Below are positions 38,505 through 48,500 of a stretch of 64,000 bases of DNA, piece after piece. The stretch lies in NCBI GenBank assembly GCA_001485605.1, contig FAON01000016.1:31949-95948 (forward strand), read 5' to 3'. Every line of letters begins with the position of its first letter. Positions within the stretch are counted from its first letter, which is position 1. Source of the DNA: Candidatus Kryptobacter tengchongensis. Lineage in GTDB: Bacteria > Bacteroidota > Ignavibacteria > Kryptoniales > Kryptoniaceae. The notes beneath the pieces are model-generated. The model saw nothing but the letters and a program-made list of their open reading frames with translations, did not search any database and was not told where the DNA came from. Position numbers and translations under genes: made by a program.

Positions 38505-41351
38505 ATGCTTAAAAAGATACTCCTTGCTTCCTTTGTTTTATTCTTATCGGTTGGGGTTGTGTTCTCAGGTGAGACGGGTAAAATTCGTGGTAAGGTAGTT
38601 GACAGAGAAACAAAGGAGCCGTTGCCCGGTGTAAATGTTGTTTTGGTTGGGACGGCATTCGGTGCTGCTACCGATTTGAAGGGCGAGTATGTAATTGTGA
38701 ATGTTCCAGTTGGGACATATGATGTTAAAGCTTCGTTTGTTGGTTACAGATCCGTAACAATACGGGGTGTTAGGGTTTTACCTGATTTCACAACCGAGGT
38801 TAATTTTGAGTTGCCAAGCGAAGCAATTCAACTTGAGGAAGTTGTTGTAACCGCAGAAAGAAGGTTAATTCAAAAGGATGCAACCTCAACTGTTACAGCT
38901 GTAACAGCTCAAGAAATTCAATCAATCCCCGTTAATTCATATCAAGAGGTTATGACCCTTGCCCCTGGCGTTGTCACCGCAAATAATGGAGGACTTGGTG
39001 GTGGAGACAATGGAATACATGTCAGAGGTGGGCGAACAACCGAGGTAAGCTATGTCGTTGACGGTATAAGGGTTGATGATTTGCTTTATGGGGGTTCAGC
39101 CCTTGATATATCCCGACTCGGGATTGCTTCTGTTTCAATTTTATCTGGGACATTTAATGCCGAGTATGGGCAGGCACAATCAGCGGTTGTTAATATCGTG
39201 ACACAGGAAGGAGGACCTAAATTTGCTGGTAATTTCAGAGTCGGCACAGACCAATTTGGCAAACTTGGATGGAAAGATAATGATTGGGGAACATTCAGAG
39301 GTGAGATTTCACTTAGCGGTCCGGTCATCCCAGGTAAGGATTTCGCTACATTTTTCGTCAGCGGTGATAGGTCTTTCACAAGAACTTATTTAAACAGATT
39401 TACAGGTCCGACATATAAAACCCCGGGTGGCAGAATAATTCAACACAACTATGAAAATCTTGGCTTCTTTGACAGTAGGGTTAGGGGTAATGCTAAACTC
39501 ACATTGAAATTCTTTGAAAACTTGAAACTTCGCCTCGGTTATGCATTAACTGATAGAAAGAATAAAGGTTACGACCATTATTTTAAGTATCAGTACCTGT
39601 TGAAAATGCAGGATCCAAGCCTTCCTGAATTTCAAGGGACTAATTATAGAACCAGTACACTTTACACGGCTCATTTAACCCATGCCTTGAGTGGAAACAC
39701 TTATTATGAGGTTAAGTTTTCGCAATTTAATACAAGATATAAATTTTACATCTATGAGGAGGAACTTAAAGGTGATTTCTCAAGGATATTTACGCCTGTT
39801 AGAGGTAATAACTTATTTGATTCTACTTCAAACTATGAGTTTGGTGGTCCTTACAGGGCGACTTTATGGTTGAGAGACGCATTGAAGATGGGGTTTCCGC
39901 TTTATAGAGATTATGTGATCAATGGTGATACAATCAGAAAGGGAACTAAGTTAACACCTGATTTGATCTCAAGATTACAACAGGCGGGAATTGACAAAGT
40001 TGATGTGATGGCTATCTCAATGGATGATTATGTTCAACATTATTTCGTTTTGACGAATACATTTTCAGCAAGCTTTGCAAGCCAAATTGATAGATATAAT
40101 TTTGTTAAATTCGGTTTTGAATATAAACAGTATGATTTAAGTGATTGGTGGATAAATGGTGTTAACAATTATTGGGATCATCTTGATACATTGCAACCCG
40201 AAGAAACGCGTCATTATGAGACTGCTTATTATAAATTCAGACCGGTTCAGGCTGCTGCTTACATTCAGGACAAAATTGAAATTTCAGACCTTATCATAAA
40301 TGTTGGTATTCGCTTTGATTACTTAAATCCGAAGGCACCAGATGTTTATAAAGTTATTGACCTTAGGGCAACTGATCCTAATGCTGATATTACAAAGGTT
40401 GGGAATGTTAAGCCTAAATGGCATATAAGCCCAAGAATTGGTTTTTCACACCCGATTTCAGATAGAGCAAAAATTCATTTCGCTTATGGACAATTTTACC
40501 AGTATCCTGATATGTTTTTCCTTTATAGGAGGTTTAACCAGAATAATCCAAATTACCCATATCCCAATCTTGCTCAAGGTTATGAGCCAAGGATTGGAAA
40601 TCCAAACTTAAAGCCTGAGACAACGCATGCTTATGAGGTTGGGGCAGATGTAATTTTAAGTGAAGATATCGTTATGAGTATAACCGCGTTTTACAAAGAC
40701 ACATATGATTATATCTCAACGAAGAGATATTTCAGAGATCCGTACACTTACACACAAATTGTAAATCTTGATTATGCTAATTCAAGAGGGATTGAGTTTG
40801 CATTGAGAAAGAGATTAAGCAATCATTATGCGTTTCAGATAAATTATACTTATTCAAGAGCCGAAGGCAATGCGGATAACTGGGCAACACACTTTTGGGA
40901 GGCATATACTGCATCTGTGACAGGTTATATTCCGCCGAAAAGAACCACAACGCTTGCGTGGGATCAGCCGCATACACTCTCCTTTATCTTTAATGTTATT
41001 TACGATACGTGGGGGTTGAACTTTATTGGTAATTTCGGCAGTGGTCTTCCATATACTCCGACGGATGCTCGTGGCACTTATCTTACAGGTGAAATAAACA
41101 GTGGAAGGCAACCTTGGACGGGCAATATTGATGTCAGAGCTTATAAGACATTTAAACTTGGATTTTTAAATGCTACGCTTTGGGCAGATATTACAAATCT
41201 TTTGAATAAGAGGAATGTTTTGAATGTTTTTGATGATTCTGGAAGACCTGATTATAGCACAAATCCTGCTGTTTCGCCTGAAAACAGACACAGACCACAT
41301 TGGTTTAGCGCACCAAGACATGTTGAGATCGGGATAGAATTGAACTTCTAA
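38505..41351 (+). CDS. TonB-dependent receptor with carboxypeptidase-regulatory-like domain (cassette 1)
   Basis: Outer-membrane active transporter of 948 residues. Signal peptide (about 1-21), carboxypeptidase-regulatory-like domain (about 25-108; GKVVDRETKEPLPGVNV, YVIVNVPVGTYDVKASFVGY), a conserved linker (ELPSEAIQLEEVVVTAER), a plug domain (about 120-230; VRGGRTTEVSYVVDGI, NAEYGQAQSAVVNIVT), then a 22-strand-type barrel ending in GIELNF. This is the SusC/CirA-like class; no SusD follows. The linker and N-terminal domain are nearly the same as in the cassette 2 receptor. Substrate unknown. GGAGG precedes the ATG. Confidence 0.9.
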   Translation: MLKKILLASFVLFLSVGVVFSGETGKIRGKVVDRETKEPLPGVNVVLVGTAFGAATDLKGEYVIVNVPVGTYDVKASFVGYRSVTIRGVRVLPDFTTEVNFELPSEAIQLEEVVVTAERRLIQKDATSTVTAVTAQEIQSIPVNSYQEVMTLAPGVVTANNGGLGGGDNGIHVRGGRTTEVSYVVDGIRVDDLLYGGSALDISRLGIASVSILSGTFNAEYGQAQSAVVNIVTQEGGPKFAGNFRVGTDQFGKLGWKDNDWGTFRGEISLSGPVIPGKDFATFFVSGDRSFTRTYLNRFTGPTYKTPGGRIIQHNYENLGFFDSRVRGNAKLTLKFFENLKLRLGYALTDRKNKGYDHYFKYQYLLKMQDPSLPEFQGTNYRTSTLYTAHLTHALSGNTYYEVKFSQFNTRYKFYIYEEELKGDFSRIFTPVRGNNLFDSTSNYEFGGPYRATLWLRDALKMGFPLYRDYVINGDTIRKGTKLTPDLISRLQQAGIDKVDVMAISMDDYVQHYFVLTNTFSASFASQIDRYNFVKFGFEYKQYDLSDWWINGVNNYWDHLDTLQPEETRHYETAYYKFRPVQAAAYIQDKIEISDLIINVGIRFDYLNPKAPDVYKVIDLRATDPNADITKVGNVKPKWHISPRIGFSHPISDRAKIHFAYGQFYQYPDMFFLYRRFNQNNPNYPYPNLAQGYEPRIGNPNLKPETTHAYEVGADVILSEDIVMSITAFYKDTYDYISTKRYFRDPYTYTQIVNLDYANSRGIEFALRKRLSNHYAFQINYTYSRAEGNADNWATHFWEAYTASVTGYIPPKRTTTLAWDQPHTLSFIFNVIYDTWGLNFIGNFGSGLPYTPTDARGTYLTGEINSGRQPWTGNIDVRAYKTFKLGFLNATLWADITNLLNKRNVLNVFDDSGRPDYSTNPAVSPENRHRPHWFSAPRHVEIGIELNF

Positions 41352-41376
41352 TCATTAAATTTAAAATTAAGGTTTT

Positions 41377-41396
41377 CCCGCCACTTGAGTGGCGGG
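41377..41396 (+). other. Intercistronic GC-rich hairpin, cassette 1 genes 1-2
   Basis: Perfect 8-pair stem CCCGCCAC / GTGGCGGG with loop TTGA, 26 bases after the receptor stop. No T-run follows directly, so it is probably an mRNA stability, processing or partial-termination element. Confidence 0.65.
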
Positions 41397-41435
41397 CTAT
41401 GTTAATTTTTTATCAATAAAAAATCGGAGTCAAAA

Positions 41436-44414
41436 ATGAAAAAGGTTACTGCATTACTTCTCTTGTTTATCATTCTCGGGTCATTTTCACTTTTAATTGC
41501 GCAGGTTAAGGAAGATCCAAACTGGATGACGAAGGAAAAATATTATAACACTGTCCTTGCCCCTCAAAGGGGCTTAAAACCTCTGCCGAAGACGCTTGGT
41601 CCTGGGGACAGAAAGAGGTCAGTTCTTGATGTTGGGAATGTGTGGGCACGTATATCAAACGCAGCAACGCTTGGATATGACAGATGGGGACTTTGCTGGG
41701 AGTTTCCGGCAAGGAGTGGGATAACTTACAGATGGACAATGGCACCAATAGTTGGAGCTAAGAAAAAAAATCCAGATGGAACTTATACCAAGTTTTTTGC
41801 AAGCGGAACAAGGGGAGCAGCAAGATTTAGCGAGGAGGAATATCAACCTCTACCGGGATTTGATGCGGGTTATGTTGATGAGAAAAATAACATTGGTATT
41901 GCGTTTAGCGACAAACCGCAATCTTGGCCTCAAAGATGGCCATCTTTAAATGATCTCCCAGCTCATGCGAGAAAAATATCATATAATCAACCGCCAGTTG
42001 GTTCAACTGGATTTCCAGGGGTTCTTAACGGTGAGGTTGTTGCAAAAAGAGAGGCTTATTTTGTAGTTACAGATAATGACCCTGAGGCTGGGAATAAGCC
42101 AAAACCGATGGACATTCGCCTTGATATTTGGGGCTTGCAATGGGATGATTTTTTGAATCAGGACTTCATAATCTTTAGATTTATCCTTACGAACATAGGA
42201 ACTGATACACTTTATGATGTTTATGTTGGTATTCATGATGATCCAGATTGTCCCGAACAAGGAGCTTATGAATGGACTGATGATTTTGCAGCGTTCATTC
42301 CGCCGGGGACAGATGTTGAGGGTTATTCACCCAGTGAGGATTCATTGCTTTGGAATTTTACATATTTGTGGGATGGAGATGATAAAGTTGAGGGGTTAAT
42401 TGCATCAAATGTTGGATGGGTTGGGCTAAAGTTTCTTGAGACGCCGATAAATCCTGCCACAGGGCAACCAATGGGTATAACTACATTTCAAGTTTTCCCA
42501 TACAGCGAAGCCCCGCAAACTGAAACTGCAGAGTATGATCAAATATCAGCGGGGGTTTCACCACCACATAATGTTAACCCACATCCAAACGATTGGACGC
42601 AAACACCGAACTCTTATGGACCTGATATAACTTATGTTGTTGCCTCTGGACCATTTAACCTTCCTCCAGGAGGGCAGCTTGCTTTTACCTTCGCCTCAAT
42701 TCATGCGAGAAACAAGAGAGATTTGTTTAAAAAAGCAATGCTTTGTCAATTACTTTATAACAATAGTTATCGTGCAGCTGAACCCCCGCCAGAGCCATCC
42801 GTTAGAGCGGTGGCGGGTGATAGAATGGTTATACTTTACTGGGACGATCGTTCAGAAAGAGGAATTTATTATAAACCAGATGGAACAATTGACCATATAA
42901 ATGACAGGTTAACAGGGAATAATGCATTTGAAGGTTATAAAATTTACAAGAGCACGGATAGAGGGCAAACATGGGGTGAAGCTATCATTGATGCCTTTGG
43001 TCAGTTCCAAGGATGGATCCCACTTGCCATTTATGATCTAAAAAATGGAATTCAAGGCGAATCCGAAACGAGAAGACATTTTAACCTTGGAAGTGACGCT
43101 GGGATAAGGCATTACTTCATTGATAGAAATGTGAATAACGGTTATGAATACTGGTATGCGGTTGTTGCTTATGACCATGATGATGGACCCATACCACCGC
43201 TTGAAAATGCGATAAGAAGTTATCCAAAGGAGGGAACAAATACGGTTGCTGTTATACCAGGTAAACCTGCTTCAGGTGTTACGCTTGGTAGCGCTGATAA
43301 AGAAGCAAAGCATGTAAGCGGAAATAGTAGTGTTAAGATTCCGATCACTCTTCTTGACCCGGGGAAGACAACAGGGAAAAAATACACTTTAACATTTAAA
43401 CAAGGGAATACACCTTTTGGGTTGCTTATGGATTTAAAAGATCAGGATGGGAAATATGTCGTTGCGATAAATGGTGATACGATAAAGAATTACCCATACT
43501 TTTATGAGCCTGCGCTTGATAACGCAATTATATTTGATGGTTTGTATTTACCAGTTCAAGATTTGCCTCCCGATGTTAACTGGAATGAGGTTGTTGATGG
43601 GGATAGCGTTCATATTTATGATGCATGGACGATTGATTTAACATTTGAAGGTGGGAATGCTGGAGCAACTATTGATTCGCTTTCAAGAGAAGCGCTATCA
43701 GCAGACTATGAGATAAGAATTGTGAGCACTCCTGTTGTTTATCCAAAAGTTGGTTCATCTTTGAATCCACTTGGGACGACGATGACAGCTCCGTTTGAGA
43801 TATGGAACTTGACCACAAATACGAAGGTAAATGCTGCAATTCGTGACCGTGGAGCTACTGGATTTAACTGGGATGATTATGATAGAATCTTTATAATCAA
43901 CAAACCATATCCTGAGTCAAATCCTGGTGAATTTAACGCAACTTCGCTTGCTGATATACCATACAGGGTCAGAATTTATTCAGAAGCGGTCTCCGTGCCA
44001 CCAGGAGATAAAATTAAAATTGTAACAAATAAAATTTTAACGAAGAATGATGTTTATGAATTCAACACTGTGAAACAAACAACGACAACGATGACTGCAT
44101 CTGATCTTGAAAATATCAGAGTAGTTCCAAACCCGTATGTTGTTAGTTCTCCATATGAGACGGGTAAATATGGGGTTCAGAAGGAAGTTCAATTTCATCA
44201 TCTTCCGCCGAAGGCAATTATAAGAATTTACAATGTTGCTGGTGATCTAATCAGAGTTATACAGCATGAGGGTGGTTCAATTGCAAGGTGGAATTTACAG
44301 ACATATAACGAGCAGGAGGTAGCTTTTGGAGTTTACATTTATCATATTGAGGGTTATGATGAAACAGGGAGAAAAATTGGGGAAGTGATAGGGAAGTTTG
44401 CACTTATCAAATAA
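41436..44414 (+). CDS. Large T9SS-sorted surface protein (cassette 1)
   Basis: 992 residues. Signal peptide (about 1-22), then a long beta-rich extracellular part that includes DIWGLQWDDFLNQDF and LTNIGTDTLYDVYVGIHDDPD, a fibronectin-like segment (EPSVRAVAGDRMVILYWDD, FEGYKIYKSTDRG, YWYAVVAYDHDDGP), and a C-terminal FlgD-like T9SS sorting domain (VVPNPYV, VQFHHLPPKAIIRIYNVAGDLIRV, WNLQTYNEQEVAFGVYIYHI, GKFALIK). No enzyme motif is recognised. It is paralogous in layout and in several motifs to the 58053-61259 protein. Position between a receptor and a PorV-family barrel suggests the surface partner of the receptor, exported by T9SS. Confidence 0.8.
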   Translation: MKKVTALLLLFIILGSFSLLIAQVKEDPNWMTKEKYYNTVLAPQRGLKPLPKTLGPGDRKRSVLDVGNVWARISNAATLGYDRWGLCWEFPARSGITYRWTMAPIVGAKKKNPDGTYTKFFASGTRGAARFSEEEYQPLPGFDAGYVDEKNNIGIAFSDKPQSWPQRWPSLNDLPAHARKISYNQPPVGSTGFPGVLNGEVVAKREAYFVVTDNDPEAGNKPKPMDIRLDIWGLQWDDFLNQDFIIFRFILTNIGTDTLYDVYVGIHDDPDCPEQGAYEWTDDFAAFIPPGTDVEGYSPSEDSLLWNFTYLWDGDDKVEGLIASNVGWVGLKFLETPINPATGQPMGITTFQVFPYSEAPQTETAEYDQISAGVSPPHNVNPHPNDWTQTPNSYGPDITYVVASGPFNLPPGGQLAFTFASIHARNKRDLFKKAMLCQLLYNNSYRAAEPPPEPSVRAVAGDRMVILYWDDRSERGIYYKPDGTIDHINDRLTGNNAFEGYKIYKSTDRGQTWGEAIIDAFGQFQGWIPLAIYDLKNGIQGESETRRHFNLGSDAGIRHYFIDRNVNNGYEYWYAVVAYDHDDGPIPPLENAIRSYPKEGTNTVAVIPGKPASGVTLGSADKEAKHVSGNSSVKIPITLLDPGKTTGKKYTLTFKQGNTPFGLLMDLKDQDGKYVVAINGDTIKNYPYFYEPALDNAIIFDGLYLPVQDLPPDVNWNEVVDGDSVHIYDAWTIDLTFEGGNAGATIDSLSREALSADYEIRIVSTPVVYPKVGSSLNPLGTTMTAPFEIWNLTTNTKVNAAIRDRGATGFNWDDYDRIFIINKPYPESNPGEFNATSLADIPYRVRIYSEAVSVPPGDKIKIVTNKILTKNDVYEFNTVKQTTTTMTASDLENIRVVPNPYVVSSPYETGKYGVQKEVQFHHLPPKAIIRIYNVAGDLIRVIQHEGGSIARWNLQTYNEQEVAFGVYIYHIEGYDETGRKIGEVIGKFALIK

Positions 44415-44421
44415 AAATTTT

Positions 44422-44442
44422 CCGCCCCATCTTTCGGGGCGG
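44422..44442 (+). other. Intercistronic GC-rich hairpin, cassette 1 genes 2-3
   Basis: Seven-pair stem CCGCCCC / GGGGCGG, loop ATCTTTC, 7 bases after the stop and 40 bases before the next ATG; no T-run follows. Confidence 0.6.
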
Positions 44443-44481
44443 TTGAAAAATCTTGAGAAAAATAAAAAATTGGAGAGAAAA

Positions 44482-45513
44482 ATGAAAAAGTTTCAAATAA
44501 TTACGGTTTTGCTTTCAATTGTTCTCTTAAATTATGCGTTTGCTCAGTTTGATAATGTTGGAACTTCAGCAGCTTCGTTTCTTAAAATCCCTGTTGATCC
44601 ACGAGGTTCATCGCTTGCAAGCGCAGTCGTTGCAAATGCAAACGACCCATCGGCTGTTTATTGGAATCCAGCTGGGCTTTCACAGATGAAAAGAACTGAA
44701 GTGATGTTTGCAAATACTGACTGGATTGCCGATTTAAATGTTTCATTTCTTGGTGTGGGTGTTCCGCTTGGAAGATGGGGTGCGGTTGGAATTGGGATAA
44801 CATATCTTTCAATGGGAGATATGCCAATTACCACATGGCTTGACACTGAAGGAGCCAGCGGTCAAACCTTCTCCGCTTATGATGCATGCTTTGCCGTTGC
44901 TTATGCGAGAAGACTAACTGATAAGTTCTCAATCGGTGTGAGTGTAAAATATGTTATGGAGACAATTTCACATTCAACCGCCAGCGCCTTTGCCCTTGAT
45001 ATTGGAACTCTTTATGATACTGGATTCAGGGGATTGAAAATAGGTATGTCATTTACAAATTTTGGAACGAAGATGCGCCTTGAAGGGAGAGATTTAATTA
45101 TAAAAGTTGATCCATATCCAACCGCAGGCTCAAACCCTACAGATGTTATCGCAAACCTTAAAACTGAGGAATGGTCATTGCCCTTGACATTTCAAATGGG
45201 CGCAACATTTAATTTGATTGAAGGTGAAACTTTTAGATTTACTTTGAATGCTGATTATAGAGACGAGCGGGATTACAGAGCGCTTGGTCTCTTTGGTGGC
45301 GAATTTGCTTTCAAAGAAATGTTCTTCATAAGATTTGGTGGAATGAAAAGGTATGCTGTTGATGAAAGACATGGTAAATTTACACTGAATGCAGGAGCTG
45401 GTTTGAACCTTGGCATCCCGGGTTCGTCTGTGAGATTGAAGTTTGACTATTCTTATTCAGATCTTTACAGGTTGAAACAAGCGCATAGAATTTCACTCGG
45501 TGTTGTCTTGTAG
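44482..45513 (+). CDS. PorV/PorQ-family outer-membrane protein (cassette 1)
   Basis: 343 residues. Signal peptide (about 1-21), then the family start NVGTSAASFLKIPVDPRGSSLASAVVA and DPSAVYWNPAGLSQ, followed by an FadL-like barrel ending in ISLGVVL. PorV shuttles T9SS cargo from the translocon to the cell surface and PorQ helps the sortase; paralogs near cargo genes are common in Ignavibacteria-like genomes. The ATG at 44482 is chosen because of GGAGAGA just upstream and because the signal peptide begins there; the frame is open 28 codons further up. A strong terminator follows. Confidence 0.88.
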   Translation: MKKFQIITVLLSIVLLNYAFAQFDNVGTSAASFLKIPVDPRGSSLASAVVANANDPSAVYWNPAGLSQMKRTEVMFANTDWIADLNVSFLGVGVPLGRWGAVGIGITYLSMGDMPITTWLDTEGASGQTFSAYDACFAVAYARRLTDKFSIGVSVKYVMETISHSTASAFALDIGTLYDTGFRGLKIGMSFTNFGTKMRLEGRDLIIKVDPYPTAGSNPTDVIANLKTEEWSLPLTFQMGATFNLIEGETFRFTLNADYRDERDYRALGLFGGEFAFKEMFFIRFGGMKRYAVDERHGKFTLNAGAGLNLGIPGSSVRLKFDYSYSDLYRLKQAHRISLGVVL

Positions 45514-45539
45514 AAAAGTTTTCAACTTTCCCTTGATTC

Positions 45540-45580
45540 ACCCGGCTCAGCTTTCTCGCTGATGCCGGGTTTTTCTTTTT
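45540..45580 (+). terminator. Terminator of cassette 1
   Basis: Stem CCCGGC-TCAGC / GCTGA-T-GCCGGG (11 pairs with one bulged T), loop TTTCTC, then a long T-rich run, starting 27 bases after the PorV-type stop. Confidence 0.9.
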
Positions 45581-45630
45581 AAAACTTCCTCTCGTTCGTT
45601 TTCGTCTTAAAAAATAAAAACTTAAACGTT

Positions 45631-48327
45631 ATGAAGAAATCCATCATAATTTTTTTGTCTTTTTTGATAATTTCAATATGCAATGCTGATGATTTCAAAT
45701 TTTGGAAAAATGGGGTTTACAACACATATATCCCAACCCCAAAGCAAGTTTTAGGGTATGAAATTGGCGATTTCATAACTGAGCACTATGAAATGGAGCG
45801 TTACATTGATACCCTTGCAAAATCATCAAATCGTATTAAGGTTGTAAAATATGGTGAATCCTATGAAAGACGGGGAATGTATCTTTTGCTCATAAGTTCG
45901 CCTGAAAACCTTTCACGACTTGATGAGATAAGAGAAAATATCAAAAAATTAACAGATCCAAGAATTACATCTGAATCAGAAGCAAAGAAGATATCTGAAT
46001 CAAATCCAATAATTGTTTGGTTGAATTATGCAATAGACGGTGATGAAACATGTGCTTTTGAGGCTGGAATTCTTGTTGCATATCAACTTTGTGCAGGAGA
46101 GGATGAAACTACGAAAAAGATCCTTAAAGATGCTGTCGTCATAATTAACCTTCCACACAACCCTGACAGCCACCAAAAGGCTGTTTCATGGTTTAAGGCA
46201 ACATTTGTTGGAAAATATGGAAATCCCGACCCTTACGCATCCGAGCATCGGGGTGATTGGAGGATGAAAACAAACTATAATCATTACTTGATTGATTTAA
46301 ATCGTGACGCCTTTGCCTGTTCTCAAATAGAGACGCAAAAAGTTGTTGAACAATTCCATTACTGGAACCCGCAAGTCTTTGCTGATCATCACGGTGAAAC
46401 TAAAAATATGTTCTTCGTTCCCTATGCTCCGCCTGTAAATCAAAATTTACCAGCAACTACAAAAAAATGGGCAAAGGTCATTGGACTTAACATCGCCCGT
46501 GGATTTGATGACTATGGATGGAGCTATTATACTGGTGAAGTTTTTGATTTGCATTATCCGGGCTATTGGGATTCATACCCAGCTTTAAATGGTGCTATTG
46601 GAATGACATTTGAAACAGATGCGGGTGGAAGAAAGGGTTTTCAATTTGAAAGAGAAGATGAAACGGTGATAACTTTTAAAGAGGGAATACACCATCACTT
46701 CATCGCATCAATGAAGACGCTTGAGGCATCGGTTAACCATAAAAGTGAAATACTTTTTGATTTTTACAAATTCAGACAAACAGCTCTTAACGAGGCAAAA
46801 ATGGAAAGATATAAGTCATTTGTAATAGTGCCAGATAAAGATCGGGAGAAGACAGCAAGGTTCATTGACCTTTGCTTAAAACATAAAATTGAGGTCTTTG
46901 AAGCAAAGGAATCATTCACAAGTCAAAATGTTAGAAGTTATTTTGAGAAAACAACCACGAGAAGAAATTTCCCCAAGGGTGTTTATATAATCCCAATGTA
47001 TCAACCTCAGAAACGTCTTCTCAAAGCCTTATTTGAGCCTGATCCACAAATTGAAGAGGAGTTTCTAAGGGAGGCGAAATTTGCTTATGAGTATAATAAA
47101 AAACTTGGGAAAAATGTGCGTCGGCTTCCGCTTGGATTTTATGATGTAACCGCTTGGAATCTGCCTATAGCATGGGGTGTTGAATGTTATTTGACAGAAG
47201 ATTCACCAAAAGTTAAAGTTGAAAAGATAAATCAAAAACCCACATTTGAAGTTGATGTCCCAAACGATACGCCAAAATATGCTTATCTTTTCAAATATGA
47301 CACAGATGCTTCAGCTAAGTTGTTGGCTAAGCTTCTTGATTCGGATTTTAAACTTGCGGTTGCTACGAGATATTTTTACTCTGAATCTGGAGATTATTTT
47401 CCAAGGGGGACGATAATTGTTCGTGTTGAAAGAAATAAACATATTCAAGATTTCCATCAGAAAATTAAATCTTTTGCAAAAGAGCTCGGCGTGTCTCTTT
47501 ACTCGGTAAACACTGCGTATACAGAGCGTGGTATTGATCTTGGTTCAAATTGGGTGATTGAATTGAAAAAGCCAAAAGTGGCTGTTTTAACGGAAGAGCC
47601 TGTCTCTCAAACCTCTTATGGTGCAATATGGTATCTTTTTGAGCAAGTTTATGAGTATAGCTTTACCCCGATAAGATGGGATTATTTTTCAAGTGTTGAT
47701 CTTTATCGTTATAATGTCCTTATTATTCCAGATGCAAATGCAAACCAGCTGAGGAATTTACTTGGCGATGGTGGTGTGAAAAAGTTAAAGGAGTGGGTTT
47801 CAAATGGTGGTGTCCTTGTGACATTGAGAAATGCTTCCGTTTTTCCAACTTTGAAAGGGGTTGAACTTACAACTGCGAAACTTTTAGGTGAGGGGTCTTC
47901 TGAAGAAGATGAATATGAGGATGAAAAACCTCAGGCGGTAAAAGACACCGTCAAACCGAGGGAAAAGAAACCAGCTGAAAGAGTTGAATTCACACCTGGA
48001 GCAATTATGCGTGTTAAGCTTGATACTTTACACTTTCTTTCGCTTGGTTACACTGATGAAATTGCTGTCCATGTTTATTCAAATTTAATCTTTGAAAGAT
48101 CTAAAGATGGAGCAAACCCCGGAGTTTTTGCGGATAAAGATGTTCGCATAAGTGGTTTCGTTTGGGAAGATATGGAGAAAAAATTTCCAGGGAGAGCATA
48201 TTTGATTGATGAACCTGTTGGACGAGGGAGGGTCATAATGTTTGCGGATGATCCAAACTTTCGGCTTTATTGGCAAAGTTTGAGCCGATTGTTTTTAAAT
48301 TCTGTTCTCTTTTCGCCAAGTTTTTGA
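45631..48327 (+). CDS. M14-family zinc carboxypeptidase, exported, with C-terminal GATase1-like domain
   Basis: 898 residues with a signal peptide (about 1-19). The N-terminal half is an M14 peptidase: YERRGMYLLLISS, the first ligand block VWLNYAIDGDETC, DLNRDAFA, the ligand block FADHHGETKNMFFVP and the catalytic Glu region MTFETDAGGRKG. In most relatives the first block is HGNE or HGDE; here Asp136 replaces the first His ligand while Glu139 is kept. The C-terminal half (about 640-780; KVAVLTEEPVSQTSYGAIWYLFEQ) resembles the class I amidotransferase-like domain often fused to such enzymes. Likely digests peptides outside the inner membrane; real activity is uncertain. Confidence 0.85.
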   Translation: MKKSIIIFLSFLIISICNADDFKFWKNGVYNTYIPTPKQVLGYEIGDFITEHYEMERYIDTLAKSSNRIKVVKYGESYERRGMYLLLISSPENLSRLDEIRENIKKLTDPRITSESEAKKISESNPIIVWLNYAIDGDETCAFEAGILVAYQLCAGEDETTKKILKDAVVIINLPHNPDSHQKAVSWFKATFVGKYGNPDPYASEHRGDWRMKTNYNHYLIDLNRDAFACSQIETQKVVEQFHYWNPQVFADHHGETKNMFFVPYAPPVNQNLPATTKKWAKVIGLNIARGFDDYGWSYYTGEVFDLHYPGYWDSYPALNGAIGMTFETDAGGRKGFQFEREDETVITFKEGIHHHFIASMKTLEASVNHKSEILFDFYKFRQTALNEAKMERYKSFVIVPDKDREKTARFIDLCLKHKIEVFEAKESFTSQNVRSYFEKTTTRRNFPKGVYIIPMYQPQKRLLKALFEPDPQIEEEFLREAKFAYEYNKKLGKNVRRLPLGFYDVTAWNLPIAWGVECYLTEDSPKVKVEKINQKPTFEVDVPNDTPKYAYLFKYDTDASAKLLAKLLDSDFKLAVATRYFYSESGDYFPRGTIIVRVERNKHIQDFHQKIKSFAKELGVSLYSVNTAYTERGIDLGSNWVIELKKPKVAVLTEEPVSQTSYGAIWYLFEQVYEYSFTPIRWDYFSSVDLYRYNVLIIPDANANQLRNLLGDGGVKKLKEWVSNGGVLVTLRNASVFPTLKGVELTTAKLLGEGSSEEDEYEDEKPQAVKDTVKPREKKPAERVEFTPGAIMRVKLDTLHFLSLGYTDEIAVHVYSNLIFERSKDGANPGVFADKDVRISGFVWEDMEKKFPGRAYLIDEPVGRGRVIMFADDPNFRLYWQSLSRLFLNSVLFSPSF

Positions 48328-48356
48328 ACTTTTCTTGTTTATGTTTTATATTTAAA

Positions 48357-48388
48357 AAGGGTGGGTTTCTTTTAGCCCACCCTTGTTT
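48357..48388 (+). terminator. Intrinsic terminator after the M14 peptidase gene
   Basis: Nine-pair stem AAGGGTGGG / CCCACCCTT with loop TTTCTTTTAG and a modest T-rich tail (TTGTTTG), 30 bases after the stop. Confidence 0.7.
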
Positions 48389-48500
48389 GAGTAAGAGAAG
48401 AAAAATTAAATAAAAAGTTTTAAATCATACATGCCTTTCATCGGGGAAAATAGCGGGGCGGTGCTGACAAATCTGTTAAATTTAAAAAGGGGGATTTTTT

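Noticed and set aside
38505..45513. SusC/SusD polysaccharide utilisation locus
   Set aside because: The receptor is SusC-like, but no SusD-like lipoprotein, glycosidase or regulator is present; the second gene is T9SS-sorted, not a lipoprotein.
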